A stretch of DNA of 64,000 nt from contig JAAVTG010000637.1 in the NCBI GenBank assembly GCA_011947345.1, forward strand, positions 62,001-126,000. The letters run 5' to 3'. Below are positions 12,201 through 23,489 of this stretch, one piece after another. Source of the DNA: Phytophthora quininea. Its lineage: Eukaryota; Oomycota; Peronosporomycetes; Peronosporales; Peronosporaceae. Every line of letters starts with the position of its first letter. The stretch's first letter is position 1. The translations under genes were made by a program, and so were the position numbers. The notes beneath the pieces were generated by a model. That model was not told where the DNA came from, searched no databases, and was given only the letters and a program-made list of their open reading frames with translations.

Positions 12201-12572
12201 GCACCCGGGTTGTACGAGGCCTGCGGTGGCACAATTGTCAGAGCCGACTCCAAGTGCACGATCGTGGAGACGGGTCAGAAGCCGTGCTGCCAGGGCTGCA
12301 AGGACACCGAAATCACGTGCACAGCTCTGCTGGACCTGCCGGATACGAACTCGGACATTATGCGTTGCGAGCCGGCCGAGGGTGGGGCGTATGGCACCTA
12401 CTACGCGGATGTGCTTTTGACACAGGCGGCGCAACAACATCCGACAGCCCTCGCTCTGTTGAGTGCGACGACACTCATTGCAGTGGCGGCTCTCATCGTT
12501 GTCCGTCGCCGCGTGGTGGACCCGTATTCGGCACAGACAGCGGACGATGCGTACTACCCGTTACTGCACTAG
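9244..12572 (+). CDS. Large cysteine-rich secreted/type-I membrane protein, function unknown
   Basis: The start at 9244 gives a signal peptide (MKLLGLLAAVGLQWPLGVLA). About 1,050 residues of extracellular sequence follow, with many cysteine pairs (CFCSCPAGF, CPCAWADC, CTRCCK, CCQGCKDTEITC) and several N-x-S/T sites. One hydrophobic span (ALALLSATTLIAVAALIVV) precedes a short basic cytoplasmic tail ending at 12572. This is the layout of a type-I surface protein. I do not recognise a named domain; oomycete genomes carry many such proteins. Three frame breaks lie on G runs: one base short at about 11070 (GGGG) and about 12086 (GGGG), one base too many at about 11514 (GGGGG). A second gene with an extracellular Cys-rich part, the kinase at 12837, follows on the same strand. 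Confidence 0.75.
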
Positions 12573-12836
12573 ACGGCGGGCATCTTTACTTTTTTCCTGT
12601 ACGTTTTTACTTAGCCTGACTTTTAGTAAGCAGCTGAGAAAGAGTTCTTCGCAGTGTGTGGAGAGAGGCTTTGGGTATTGTAGGCGACGCATGTCACCGT
12701 CTGGCGGCTAGTTTTGACATCCGATTCTCTAATGCCGTCACTGCCGCAGGTTTCAGTCATATGCATCGCTTTCGCCATGATTGTTGTGGAATAAGGACCA
12801 AACCCGTCCTCACTTCCGCTCGTCCACTGCAGTGCC

Positions 12837-14563
12837 ATGGCCTTGAATGCCATCGTCATTTATTCTGACAGCAAATGCGGGGGCACACCAGTGCGGGTTT
12901 TTATGCAGGCGACTGACAGTTGCGCTGCCACAGCATGCGAAGCAGGCGAATACAACGGTGGAGTGCAGTATCGGACGTCGGAGTGTCTAGATGAGAAGGA
13001 TCGACATCGATATATCGCCGACGTCTTCAACGGTGTGTCGTACGTGATACTCGACGCATTCAACGACGACGGCTGCTCCAGTCTCAACTTCACCAGCGCG
13101 TACCTCGCTGCCGGCACGTGCCAAAGCGGCATTTCAAATGCGACAGCGATCACGAAATTGTACTCGAACGGATCGGCGTTTATCCAAGCTTACAATGGGC
13201 TGTCGTGCGGTGGTGATCCGTCCTTAAGCTTCTTTCTCGATGAGAACACTATCACAAGTCACACGTGCTATGAGGACCAATTTCAGTTCTACTCTTCAGC
13301 AAGCGAACAAGCTGCAGGGACAGCAAGTAGCGCATCGGTCGACAGTGCAGCCAGTACCACGATAGATGGGAGCTCGGCGACTTCAGACTCGTCCTCGGCC
13401 ATCAGCACCAGCGCCATTGTTGGCATCATCGTCGGCTGTGTTGTTCTCGTGTTGTTGTTCATTGTTGGGGTCGTAATTGTTTGGCGTCGTGCCAAAGCAG
13501 CACAAGTTGAGGACGAACTCTCAACCCCCACTGGATGGACTCCTGATGGCAAAAGCACTCACCAAACTCTCGAGGCGACAACCGCAAACGGCCAGTCCGG
13601 GTCGTATCCAACTTATCGAAGTCAGCCCAGCGGCGATATGTCGGGGACCATCACAGGCATGTGGAATGACGAAGCGATTGTAGCTGCTCGAGTGCCACGC
13701 GAAAAGTCATCGTCAAAGAACGGCTCAGTCGAGGTGGCTACGGTGAGGTGTTTACAGGTTCTTTCAACGACCAGATCGTGGCGGTGAAGAGGCTGCTGCC
13801 CGAGACGCGAAAAAGTATCGCCCATGTCAACGAGTTCTTATCCGAAGTCAAGATGATGGCGATGATGGAGCACCCTCGCATCACCAAGTTCATCGGCGTC
13901 GCGTGGGATTCCTTGTCCGACTTGTGCGTCGTCTCTGAGCTTATGGTGGGCGGCGACTTGCGAGCGCTCTTGAACAAGTTCGAGGAGGAGAACTACCCCA
14001 AAGGTTTTGATGTAGACAAAGTGCAGATCGCCGTGCATGTCGCTCATGCCCTTGCTTATATGCACTCTTTGGACCCTGCCGTGATTCACCGTGACTTGAA
14101 GAGCAAAAACATTTTGCTCAACGAAAGGCTAGACGCCAAACTGACGGACTTTGGCATCTCACGCGAGCGAGTCGACCAAACAATGACAGCGGGGATCGGG
14201 ACGTCGCTGTGGATGGCGCCCGAGGTGATGCTTGGCGAGAGGTATGACGACAAGGCCGACATGTTTTCCTTTGGTGTGGTCCTGTCGGAGCTGGATTCAC
14301 ATGCACTGCCGTATTCCCATGCAAAAGATTCGAGCAACTCGAGTCGTAAGATGCCCGACGCCGTGATCCTCCAGCAAGTGACAATGGGAAGACTGTCCGT
14401 CAAGTTCACTGAGTTAAGTTGTCAGTCAATGTCGGACCTGGGGGCGGCTTGCACGTCGATCGATCCGAACGACCGGCCCACATCCGCTCAAGCGCTTGGC
14501 AAACTGCATCACATATTAACTCACGAGATGGGAGCAAAAGAAAGGATCAGCGAGGAAAGATAA
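12837..14563 (+). CDS. Receptor-like TKL protein kinase with Cys-containing ectodomain and one membrane span
   Basis: The N-terminal 180 residues carry cysteines and N-glycosylation sites, then a serine/threonine-rich stalk. A single membrane span follows (IVGIIVGCVVLVLLFIVGVV), then RRAK and a kinase domain. Kinase motifs in order: glycine loop RGGYGEVF, VAVKRL (ATP lysine), HRDLKSKNILL (catalytic loop), DFGIS and WMAPEVM, which fit the tyrosine-kinase-like group. A frame break near 13702 at AAAA separates ectodomain and kinase; one more A gives a continuous protein. No signal peptide precedes the chosen ATG. Since the mature-looking N-terminus begins at once (ALNAIVIYSDSKCGG), a signal exon may lie upstream, though I could not find one. 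Likely a cell-surface signalling kinase; ligand unknown. Confidence 0.82.
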
Positions 14564-14636
14564 TAAAGTGTCAGCAAATATATGTCAATCTGTGGCTTTG
14601 CATTCTACTACCGTACTCGGTTCATAAGGATTGGGT

Positions 14637-16571
14637 TCAACTCGTCACCTTGGATGTCCACCTACCGCCATCTGAGTGCTGGTCCAGCACCTGGAGGCAA
14701 TAGCTTTCTTTGCGAGGCGGCTGATAACCCATATAGGGATCAGCAGCAACCTTTGTATCCTTGATTTCTTCGTCAGCAGGTGCCTGTAGCATGCGCAGCC
14801 AACAGAAAGTTAGTTCCGATAAAACAGCACTGGTTCTCGTATTACCAAGCCAACCTCGTCTTCCTTTTGACTCGATATCGCGCAAACCCGCGAAAGCGTT
14901 CCTCGGTCATGTTTTTTCATCGTCGACCACAGGATCAACAGTGTCACGACGCGAATTGCTGCTGTTACTGCTCTGAAAGCGATCGATCTCTCCGTAGTAC
15001 AAGCTTCCTTTAAGCTTCAGAACCGTGCACAGATTCCTACCGACCCGAAGCATTTCTTCCTCATCCACCACGCAGGGCACAACTAGGCAGCACTTTAAGC
15101 TTCCGGACGGCGAGTAGCCCAACGATGCCGCGCGAGATGTTGACGTTAAGCTGTGTATCTGGGTCATTTCGTCAAAGTCCCGCTTGCTAGAACACATATA
15201 TGCAAACAATAATGAGTAAAGTCGCCACGGCGATTATAACGCATCGCCAATCGAACGAACCAGGGCACGAACGCTCCGCTAGATGCTGTGTGGAACTCGA
15301 TCTTCTCTCCGAATCGACTGTTGAACAGATGAGCATGCATCACTGAGCGCCAGACCATATCCAAGTCGCTAATGGGGAAGAAGTGGGCCTGTTGGCATTG
15401 TTGAAAAGGCAGCACACACCGTCAGCTACAATCTCAACAGAGTTTGCATCCATCACTACCAACTTACAAAGAAACCTTGGCCTGGTTGCTCTGCAGGTTC
15501 TTCTTTGCGTTCGCGTTTTTGACCCACCGACGCTGTCGATGGCGACTCCGTTTCTTCAGGAGGTGACACAGTACTCGGGCTTTCATCTGTTCCTGCCTTG
15601 GCATTTGACAGAGACGACTCCTCTTTGCCATAATCGTCAGCCCCGACTGTCAAAACTGAAAGCAATTTAGCTGTTGCCATCGCCTGCACGAAACGACGAT
15701 CAGAAATCACCCAAATCCCTGAAAGCCTATTTCTTGCAGCTTTACCTCATCCATCTGCTTGACCGGTCGATTCAACAACGTCACTTTGTGGTGTGCCAGT
15801 TTGCTCAACGTCGTGTTCAGCAGCTCTAGCAAATGAAATAAATATGTATAACAAAGCCACCACCGCAATTCAATTTCACCACCACTTACCGATCATATTT
15901 TTGGCCACCACCAACTCATCGAACGCGATCCAGAACTCGTCTTCAGTCGGGTTGCTCTTGTCGGACTTTGTAACCTTGGTCCTTTTTGGCAGCGGGGGCA
16001 TCTCGCCTCGCATGATCTCTTCGAACTCCTCGTAATCGTCCTCGTCCTCGTCGTCCTCATCCCCTTCATCTCCGTCATCATCGCTGTCCACCTCAAAGGC
16101 AGCAGCAGCTCGACGCACAGCGTATCCCTCGTCCAGGGGACGCGGAGCATTGATGGTGCGTCTGGCGTAGTAGTGAAAGCGAGGATGCACGGGTTGGTGT
16201 CTAACTGGAGCGAGCTCTGCTGGCGGCTGCGCCGGTGGAGGTGGTTGTGGTGGTGCTACTACTGCTGCTGATGCTGCTGCTGGTGGTTGTGTTACTGCTG
16301 GTGGTGGAGCTGCAGTTGCTGTGGTTACGTTGCCTGTAGCCTCATTGGTTACGTCAATAACCTCCACCTCGTCCTCTTCCATGAGCTCTTGCCAGTCGTT
16401 CTCGAGCAGCCAGGTGGACGCCAGCGCCACGCTTTGGTCGCAGACCTCCAGCTACGACAAGTTTACGCGGTTAGCTTCACGAACGAGGTTATAGCGCGGC
16501 TGGAGAGCACGTACGACGCGCAGTAGCGCCTCTGTAGGCACCGCTGGGAACACCCCACGCAACGTCTCCAT
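14637..16571 (-). CDS. CUE/UBA-like ubiquitin-binding protein with acidic linker, multi-exon
   Basis: Start at 16571. Exon 1 (16515-16571) and exon 2 join across a 63-base intron with donor GTACGT, an internal GCTAAC and acceptor TAG. The product has a UBA/CUE-like fold: METLRGVFPAVPTEALLRV then LEVCDQSVALASTWLLEND. Without this intron an in-frame TAG at 16452-16454 would stop translation. Exon 2 continues with a proline/alanine-rich stretch and a run of about 25 Asp/Glu. Further exons are clear at 15746-15825, 15478-15683 and 15388 downward. Later exon borders down to about 14637 are less certain. The C-terminal half (HFFPISDLDMVWRSVMHAHL, KCCLVVPCVVDEEEM) matches nothing I know. The role is probably ubiquitin-linked by the CUE part only. 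Confidence 0.6.
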
Positions 16572-16599
16572 GCCGTTTCTTGAAGTTTGAAACTGATAC

Positions 16600-16640
16600 T
16601 GTATCCAAAGCGAATTTGAAAGGGTACAATCCCTTTCTAA
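16600..16640 (+). repeat. Left copy of a 40-bp dispersed repeat with a hairpin core
   Basis: The sequence starts TGTATCCAAAGCGA and contains the inverted repeat AAAGGG-N6-CCCTTT. A second copy in the same orientation is at 23972-24010, about 90 percent identical over 40 bases, after which both diverge. The TGTATCC start resembles that of the Gypsy LTR at 55544, so these may be LTR-end fragments of a related family. Confidence 0.6.
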
Positions 16641-16789
16641 ACGAATTGAATAGCGACATCGACTCCACTATTTAAATTAGTGTTAGACACGACGTCGGAC
16701 ATTTTCCGCGATCCTGATTTTCTCCCTCTGTTTGATGTTTGATTTTTGGCTCACAGCATCAATCTCAATGCACACAGAAGACGTCAGAC

Positions 16790-18872
16790 CACTTGTCTAA
16801 CTACAAGGGAGGGGCTGATTGGGAGAAGTTGGAGCAAACTATTCGGGACATTCGCGGGAATACCATCGATGCGCGCCCACGCGCTACCTACCAGAAGTCG
16901 TACTGCCGCTTCCCTGCTTGGATTGTTCATAACAAGTCGTACCTTGCGTCTTCACTGCTTTTGGAGCGTCTTGGAGACACGAGCGACTGCACCGTGAAAC
17001 AGTTGAGAGCACGATCAAAGAGCTGGTCCTCAGGACCGCAGCGCTGACCTGAGCTGAATTTTGAGATTCTTACTGCAAAGGATTTTGTAGCCTAGGTTGT
17101 AACGCTGGAGCGAAAAGACGGAGGTGCTCTCAGTTGATCTGGTCTCAACACACACAGAGCAGGACTATTTAACTTGCTTCGCGGCTCCAGACACTTTGAG
17201 CAAGCCATTCGAATCAGAGCTGACGTACTACTTTAAAGGGCTCAAGCACAAGCTTGCTACAATGGAGATACCGGAATGAAAACTAGTAAGGACCCGCTGA
17301 TGTTTGATTTGTACTCCTTTTTGTGCAGCAAGATGCTGGCTCATTTCAGCAAGGAGATGCCATTTGCTCTCGCCTACACGGTCATCGCCTGGAACCTGAT
17401 GTGCCGTTCGTCAAATGCTTTCGGTATCCGGCATTTACACATAGAGTGGAGAGGCGACACAATGCGGCTTTACTTTGCGCACGTTAAGAATGATCAAGGC
17501 GGTGATCGGCCTCTCAATTCTCGGTACATCTATGACAATCCCAAGTATCTGCCCGATTGTTGCTCTGGGATTTAACTGGGAGGCGTCAAATTTTGATGGA
17601 AGCGATCTACTATTCCCCAACAGTAATCAGTACGAGAGGTTTAGAAAGTCCTAGATGCGACTGCTCTGTCAAGACGATGTGGCTGCCGGGTAAAGCGTTA
17701 GAGACTCGACGCTGAGGAGCTTGTATTGCATTCAATGCGAAAATTATCGTCAACACTCTGCTCGTCTGGGTCTCCTCCATACCCTTCGTCGATAGCAGTC
17801 CACCTTTGAGCTGGAAGGCTACTTGGAGGCGTGCAGAATACGTATCTGCGGTATGATGTTGCTGGAGACAAGCATGTTGGATGCACCGTATCTGGGTTAC
17901 CTACGGAGAGCTACAAGTTCTCCAGTTTGGCATCTCGCTTCAAACTTCGAGATGAATGCGTCGAAACGGTTCTGAAGCTGATGTTTCCGGCGTTACCAGA
18001 GAGACTAGAGTAGATTGCGGAGTACTGCTTGGCCTCACTGGCTCATCACGTTCTATTCTTTAGAGCCTCCTTGTCTCCGAAGCCCCACATATTTGATACG
18101 CAGTTGTTTTTGGGTGATAACCTACTGGCACAACTATCATCACAGGTGAGAACAGGAGACGAATGCACTGAGACTCACATTCGACCGACTGGCATTCCTC
18201 CGTATGTGTCAATACTCTATGATGAAGTGGCGTAAGGATGTCTTAGTCCTAAGTCTACACGAGCACAACATCAAAGATATTATCACAGAGGTAGAAAAGC
18301 GAGCAATTGGTGTAGGCTCAGTCACTTGTGATGGTATGCACGCTGCTATTAGAGCGTGTCTCGAAGATGGAGGTGTGACGGGTCCCATGGACAAGCCGAC
18401 ATCGTCTTAACCAGAGGAAGTCCTGGTGATCGCAGGCGATAACCAATCCACTGAGTGCCACTATTGGGAGGTAGATTTCGCCGGGTGCATAGCGACTTTG
18501 TTATTTCGGGCTGCTCTGTCCGTCACATCTGGGTGCTTTGGGTCAGTGGTAACAAGCCGAACAATGTTCCCCGTTTCGACAGCTGGATAGGTCAGATATG
18601 CTTAGCAGAATTTTGCAAAAGAGGCTGAGTCAGCTTTGTTACGTCATGGACAAGATTGAAAAAGCTACCGTGTCAAAGGACTTACTGCGCGACGTTCAGA
18701 ATGTCGAAGAAGCCACGGAGGTCTTTGTTGCCTGCGTGAAGACCGTTGACATCGGCAGCACGACCGAGCGCTTGCGAAAGCGCCGGTTTGTACAGTTGAG
18801 CTGGGAGATGGTGGAGAATGGTGGAGAAGTTGCTGCGGAAGAAGGCAAAACAACAGTCGATGGTGGGCATTA
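16790..18872 (+). pseudogene. Decayed Crypton tyrosine-recombinase transposon
   Basis: Fragments in all three forward frames line up as one Crypton recombinase. The N-terminal helical part is YQKSYCRFPAWIVHNKSYL. The core-binding/catalytic part lies at 17276-17575 (LMCRSSNAFGIRHLHIEW, YFAHVKNDQGGDRPLNSRYI). A catalytic HSMRK box lies near 17735 and the tyrosine segment QNTYLRYDVAGDK near 17832. Thus R, H-R and Y of the recombinase are still visible. Downstream, 18420-18830 resembles the GCR1-type DNA-binding C-terminus found on many Cryptons (HIWVLWVSGNKPNNVPRFD, then KRLSQLCYVMDKIE and RKRRFVQLSWEMVEN). Several in-frame stops and shifts, not on homopolymers, show it is dead. Cryptons move as DNA circles through the tyrosine recombinase and leave no inverted repeats. 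Confidence 0.75.
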
Positions 18873-19225
18873 GCGCTGTACAGAGATGTACAGAGAGGCA
18901 GGTAACTACAGCCAAGCAGCTTCGCACCTTTAGTAGTTGCGCCACTTGCTCCAGCGCTTTTTCTATATTTACCAATTAAATGCCGTGCGAATTGGAACTG
19001 TCTGACGACTTCCGTACAAGAATCAATATTTGTAGGCCGAGCGGAAACCAGATTTGTTTTGGACAAGTGAGTGTTGCGAAGAAGGCGTACCCCTTATTTT
19101 AATGATGGTGTAGTTAAATGGCGGTCTCCAACTTAAGTGCGAAAGACGAGAAAACGGTTTGGGTGTGCTGTAGTGACAAAAGCAAGGAGCGTCTACAAGA
19201 ATTGCGGTTGGTCGACGTCATTGAG

Positions 19226-19582
19226 CTAGGATATGAATATTTTCAATTGCAGTGAGGGCGCGGGCGAGACTTGTAGGTCGTTGTTCTTCGGTTTTGACTC
19301 TTTTCCGGTTTTACAAGCCTTCTCAATGTCGTCTTTTGTTTTGCGGCACTGTATGATCCGTTTACGCCTGCTGTGGTATGCGCTCACAGCGAGACTGCGA
19401 TAAACGTGGCCAATTGTCGGCAGAAAATTGCCCGATTGCTCTAGGTGGTTGACGATGTTAACCTTCTCGCCTGCTGAGTAGGAGTTGCGCCTGGCAATGA
19501 AAGAAACTCTGATCGTCAGTGCCAGCAGCTGTGGCTTTGTCCAATACAAGGTAAGTCGCCCCATCCTCGCTGGGCGAGACAA
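19226..19582 (-). pseudogene. Transposase N-terminal HTH-like fragment (mariner/pogo type suspected)
   Basis: A 118-codon minus frame contains RRNSYSAGEKVNIVNHLEQS followed by HVYRSLAVSAYHSRRKRIIQ and a lysine-rich stretch. This pattern of an S-x-x-x-K start, a helix and a later KSRR-type helix is like the helix-turn-helix end of oomycete DDE transposases. No catalytic domain is visible nearby, so at best this is a scrap of an element. The family assignment is tentative. Confidence 0.3.
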
Positions 19583-20004
19583 CGAATTGACTACATTTGA
19601 TGTGCCCGCTATAAGAAGCAGTCTGCTACAAGCAAAGGGCGACGCGCGCAGCTGTTATAAAATAAACAAACTTAAAGCGCACTTAACCTTAGTCGTGCTT
19701 GGTACATTATGACAGCTCACACAGTCGTTTTCACAATGAAAGCGTGCGGTGGATCAAGGCAGCGGACAGCGGACTAAGGCCGTGCGCGGCGTGCAGTGGT
19801 TGACGCCCGCTGAGGTGTACGGGAGGACCAAAGCGTGCGAGAGTGCGAGGTATATGCTAAATTTAAGTCCCACTATACTAATCCATTATTGATAAATCAT
19901 ATAAAAAGGACAATTGACTTCAAGTAAAATACCGTAGGTACAAAAGGTAAAAAATCATTGTTGGCTGCCAGGACTGCGTCCCTGAAGCTCTACTGCAGGC
20001 TTCA

Positions 20005-20006
<2 letters not shown>

Positions 20007-20076
<70 letters not shown>
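20007..20076. repeat. (CT)35 microsatellite
   Basis: Seventy bases of uninterrupted CT dinucleotide lie in the gene-free part of the transposon island. Nothing ties it to a gene. It would be length-variable between strains. Confidence 0.97.
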
Positions 20077-20080
<4 letters not shown>

Positions 20081-20619
20081 AACCTATCAGTAAAATTCGC
20101 TCTTCTTTTTGTTATCTGCTACAGTACCAAATCTTCTACTTCAACCCTTCTTCCAATTCTGCCAAGTTCTGTCATCCTCGCAGCACGAAAATATAAATAT
20201 TTGACTATTACTGGTGTGCGTGTGTTACAGATCTAACGCATACTACTTGTAATCCCTTGTGCTGTGTAGATGAAATGAACAAATAAACCTGACTGCAAGT
20301 CAACTATGATTTGATGCTGTTAACGCGTAAGCTGCGAAACCTAACAATGTGCAGGATGCCATCACCGCGAAACGTTACGGTGTGTGATGATGACGCGACG
20401 GGCCAGCGTGCAGTGCATGCCTTCGAAATATAGCCTAGTTGGGAGCCATATTTGCATGTCTAAATTCGTATCTAAATATAAATTGTTGAGAGGTCGCCAT
20501 ATGTCAGAGATTTTCCAAGTGTATCCATTGATACATAAACAATCCTAAACATGCAAATGCCAAGTGTTCGGTTATACCGGATAGCACAGCCGACCCTTCA
20601 TCTGGTGGAACGTAAATAT

Positions 20620-20663
20620 GAGAGACATTTTATCAAAAGTATCCTTATGGCCATTTTGAGGTT
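20620..20663 (+). repeat. Left terminal inverted repeat
   Basis: 44 bases, perfect reverse complement of 23120-23163. Preceded by ATAT at 20616-20619. Confidence 0.93.
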
Positions 20664-20970
20664 ATTTAATGACTAGTCTAGGGCGAAACGGTGGCATCTT
20701 AGCTACCCCCAGAGTCATTTCACGTCTGAAAATTCGATGGAGAAGCAAAGTCATGCCGTGGTGAAGACATACATCACGCCCAGGTGACCAAAAATGCCGA
20801 TTTCACATTTTTACATGTTCTTTAAGCTGAAATCCAGGACTTTCTGATCAGCCAATCTACGCGCGTTAAAACACACTAGAACAATTTCAAAATGACATTT
20901 GAATAAGATATTGAGATAAAAAAATGTTTCTGGTTATTCCAAAGTATCATTAACAGTGTAGCCATTTGTA

Positions 20971-23025
20971 CTACACTATAGCTTCTTTACCTTCGTCGTC
21001 GTCGTCGACTTGCTCGTTCTCCTCCTGCTCGTCTAGCTCGTGCTCGTTCTCCTTCTCCTTCTGCTCGTTTTCCTCGTCTCTTTGCTTTCTTTTGTTGTCG
21101 GCTCTGCTGCGCCGCGCCTGCTTAATCTCTCGTGCAGTCTCTGCAATGGACTCTGAGGGCTTCTGGTAAATTGGATCGTCAGCAAACTGACTAGGCACGA
21201 ACGGAAGCACCTTGTTGTAGATGTCAGAAATCTTCTCAGGATTCAGCGCCTTGTCTTCGGCTTTGGGAACTGCGTTCCATCCGCTCGTAAACTCCGCCAG
21301 CGACTTTGCTTTTGGGTCTTTGTCTTTATGGAGCCTTACCCAGACGCCTTTCGCCGCGGGGGTTTCTTTACACTCCACAAAGCCTGGCTTCTCGCGCGTC
21401 ATTCGAAAAATATGATACTTTTGTATACCAGCCAGCTTTCGGTATCTAGCTGCAAAAACCTTTTCGATGCCCAAAAGGATGGCTCTCCTCCTCGAGGTTC
21501 ACAACGCTAACGTTCTCAGTGGCTCGACCTACTGCTTCCACTAGGGTCGGCATAGTCCAGCATGACTCACGACGCATGTGTCTTTTAATAATACCGAAAC
21601 CGCGGTCACACGCGTTCTTAGTATGGCCTTTTGTGAAGAATTTCAAATTTGCTTCGTGCAAGACGCCATACTTCACCAGAAACATTAAGTACCAGACAAC
21701 CTGAGAGTTCTTGTTCTGCCCCCCACAGTTGTCAGCCCACACAGTGACTCGAACGCGTGTTTCATCCACGTCAACAACTTCCTTGTTGGCGGCATCGAAA
21801 ACACAGTACAGATCCAGAGCGTGGTGCAGCATGCTTGTCACTTCATTTGCCCCTTTGCCACCCTTTCTTTCCGAATACATGAAGTGATTGTAGCTGGAGT
21901 CGTTCGCGCAATACACTTCAAATAGAGAAACAGAAATTAACGAAAGGAAATACCAGCTCGAGGGAACGTCAGGCACATGCGGCAGCGTGAGATTTTGAGC
22001 ATAGTCCATGATTAAGACGATGCTGTCCTTATCGCTCTGAGCAACATCCAGGCGATAAGCAACCCTACACAAATCCATACAAAATTTAGATATAAGTCAG
22101 GAAATCATGGCAACTAATCAAAAGTATCTCTACCCACCTCATAGCTTTGGCCGACGTTAGATGCTCACCGAATACCTCGGTCTCTACAGCATCTGCTTCA
22201 GCGATCATCCTATTGCGGTAGATCGAACACACGTCACACACCTGGCTTCTTCCGGATCGTATACCAATTGTCGAGCATTTTTGTGAAGGATCCGCGTGAA
22301 TGCGCTCCGTGACGGGCGTGGGGTATCTTTGTACAACTCGTCTAGGTGCTTTTGTATTCCTCACACAGCATCTCCCATGTAAACACGGGTGGTAGCAGCG
22401 TGTGTAGGGCATACGAGTAGCGCCGCTGCTTTGATGCGCCTAACGGCTTGCGCTGCACACGGACCGGAACAACCTCGCCAAACGTATCAGCAATCGACTC
22501 GAACCACCCTACAAGTAGATCTTCATCAATGGCCGCCGCGTTCTTATTCTCAGTGTTGCCATGCTCCTTAGCAGAGACCCAGCCATCTTTCAACCTTTTG
22601 CGATAGATAGATAGCGTTCTGTGGCTGATTCCGTAGGCATTCTCGAAAGCGAACTTACACACGACACCGACGAACGGTAAGTAGTAGGGGAACCGTTCTC
22701 GGGAACCTGCAGCTGTGTCGGACGTTGCGGCGGAGACCCCCAAGGCGGTTAGCAGCGACACCTGGCGCTCGCTCTTGGACATGTGGGACACCGAGAGGAA
22801 GAAATTGATGGCCGCGTCTCGCTTCCCGACAAAGCAATGCTTGGTGCAGCACTCCACCGCTTCCAGCTTAGAAACTTGGGCGGCAACGTCCTGAAGCTCG
22901 TCGACAAGAGGCCCAGACCTGGGAACAGAGACCTCCGAAGAGGTCGGAGCGTCGTCATCGTCCGTCGGGGAGCAGCCTGCCGCTGAGGCAGCGTCGGAGG
23001 AGCCTTCGTCGCTGTCGGAAGACAT
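20971..23025 (-). CDS. Transposase-like protein with MDYAQN / WADNCGGQNKN core (DUF7869-like)
   Basis: Start at 23025 (MSSDSDEGSSDAASAAG), then an acidic serine-rich N-terminus. A helical part (YGISHRTLSIYRKRLKDGWV) and a Cys pair segment (RSQVCDVCSIYRNRM) follow. After a GT-AG intron at about 22079-22140 comes the core: LIMDYAQNLTLPHVPDVPS, WADNCGGQNKNSQVVWYLM and TKGHTKNACDRGFGIIKRHM. Three acidic positions (D in MDYAQN, WADN and ACDRG) are spaced like a DDE/RNase-H-fold nuclease; that reading is inference. The C-terminus is a long Lys/Glu-rich tail. I know this core from oomycete proteins labelled DUF7869, not from a named transposon superfamily. Two or three frame breaks make this copy doubtful as an active enzyme. 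Its position between perfect inverted repeats supports the transposase role. Confidence 0.65.
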
Positions 23026-23119
23026 GCTTTCGGAGGGGATCGATCAGTTTTTGCGTTGTTCTCGGCTCGACGAAAACTGGCACTCGAACCATCCACAGAC
23101 TTCCGAGGCTCATTACAAA

Positions 23120-23163
23120 AACCTCAAAATGGCCATAAGGATACTTTTGATAAAATGTCTCTC
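23120..23163 (-). repeat. Right terminal inverted repeat
   Basis: 44 bases, perfect reverse complement of 20620-20663. Followed by ATAT at 23164-23167. Confidence 0.93.
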
Positions 23164-23489
23164 ATATGGTCTGCCTTCTATTAGGTTTGGTAAATGCGCA
23201 TACATATGTCACCCGTTTAAGTATATGGAAGGCATATTGTGGCCAATGCGTACTTGCCGCCAAAAAAACTGACAAACAATACAGCACTTCACAATTTGCA
23301 TTTGCTCCAACAGGTTCAGGCGGAGTTCGGTCATGTGTTCGATACACAATCTCATGTGTATCGCCGCCCGAGCCGCGTTTCGCACCACACCTATTGGGTC
23401 AAGCGCATGAAGGTCATATCCCCCGACTACAGCTTCTCCATCGACAACATTCCGGCGTCGTATCGGCTCTACTGATTACGCCTCCCGTT

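Larger units (their letters stand above)
20620..23163. mobile_element. 2.54-kb DNA transposon with exact 44-bp terminal inverted repeats
   Basis: Bases 20620-20663 and 23120-23163 are perfect reverse complements over 44 bases (outer end GAGAGACATTTTATC). Similarity fades inward (ATTTAATGA versus TTTGTAATGA). ATAT directly abuts both outer ends and the flanks then differ completely. This suggests a 4-bp target duplication, although ATAT is its own reverse complement and could be part of the inverted repeat. The one gene inside (minus, 20971-23025) encodes a transposase-like protein. Perfect repeats argue for fairly recent movement; the internal gene has some frame breaks. Confidence 0.85.

Noticed and set aside
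16440..16470. Fifteen-base ultra-short intron (GTAAAC...TCGTAG) in the CUE gene
   Set aside because: A normal 63-base intron with donor GTACGT at 16514 and the same acceptor removes the stop and gives a better CUE/UBA-like sequence.
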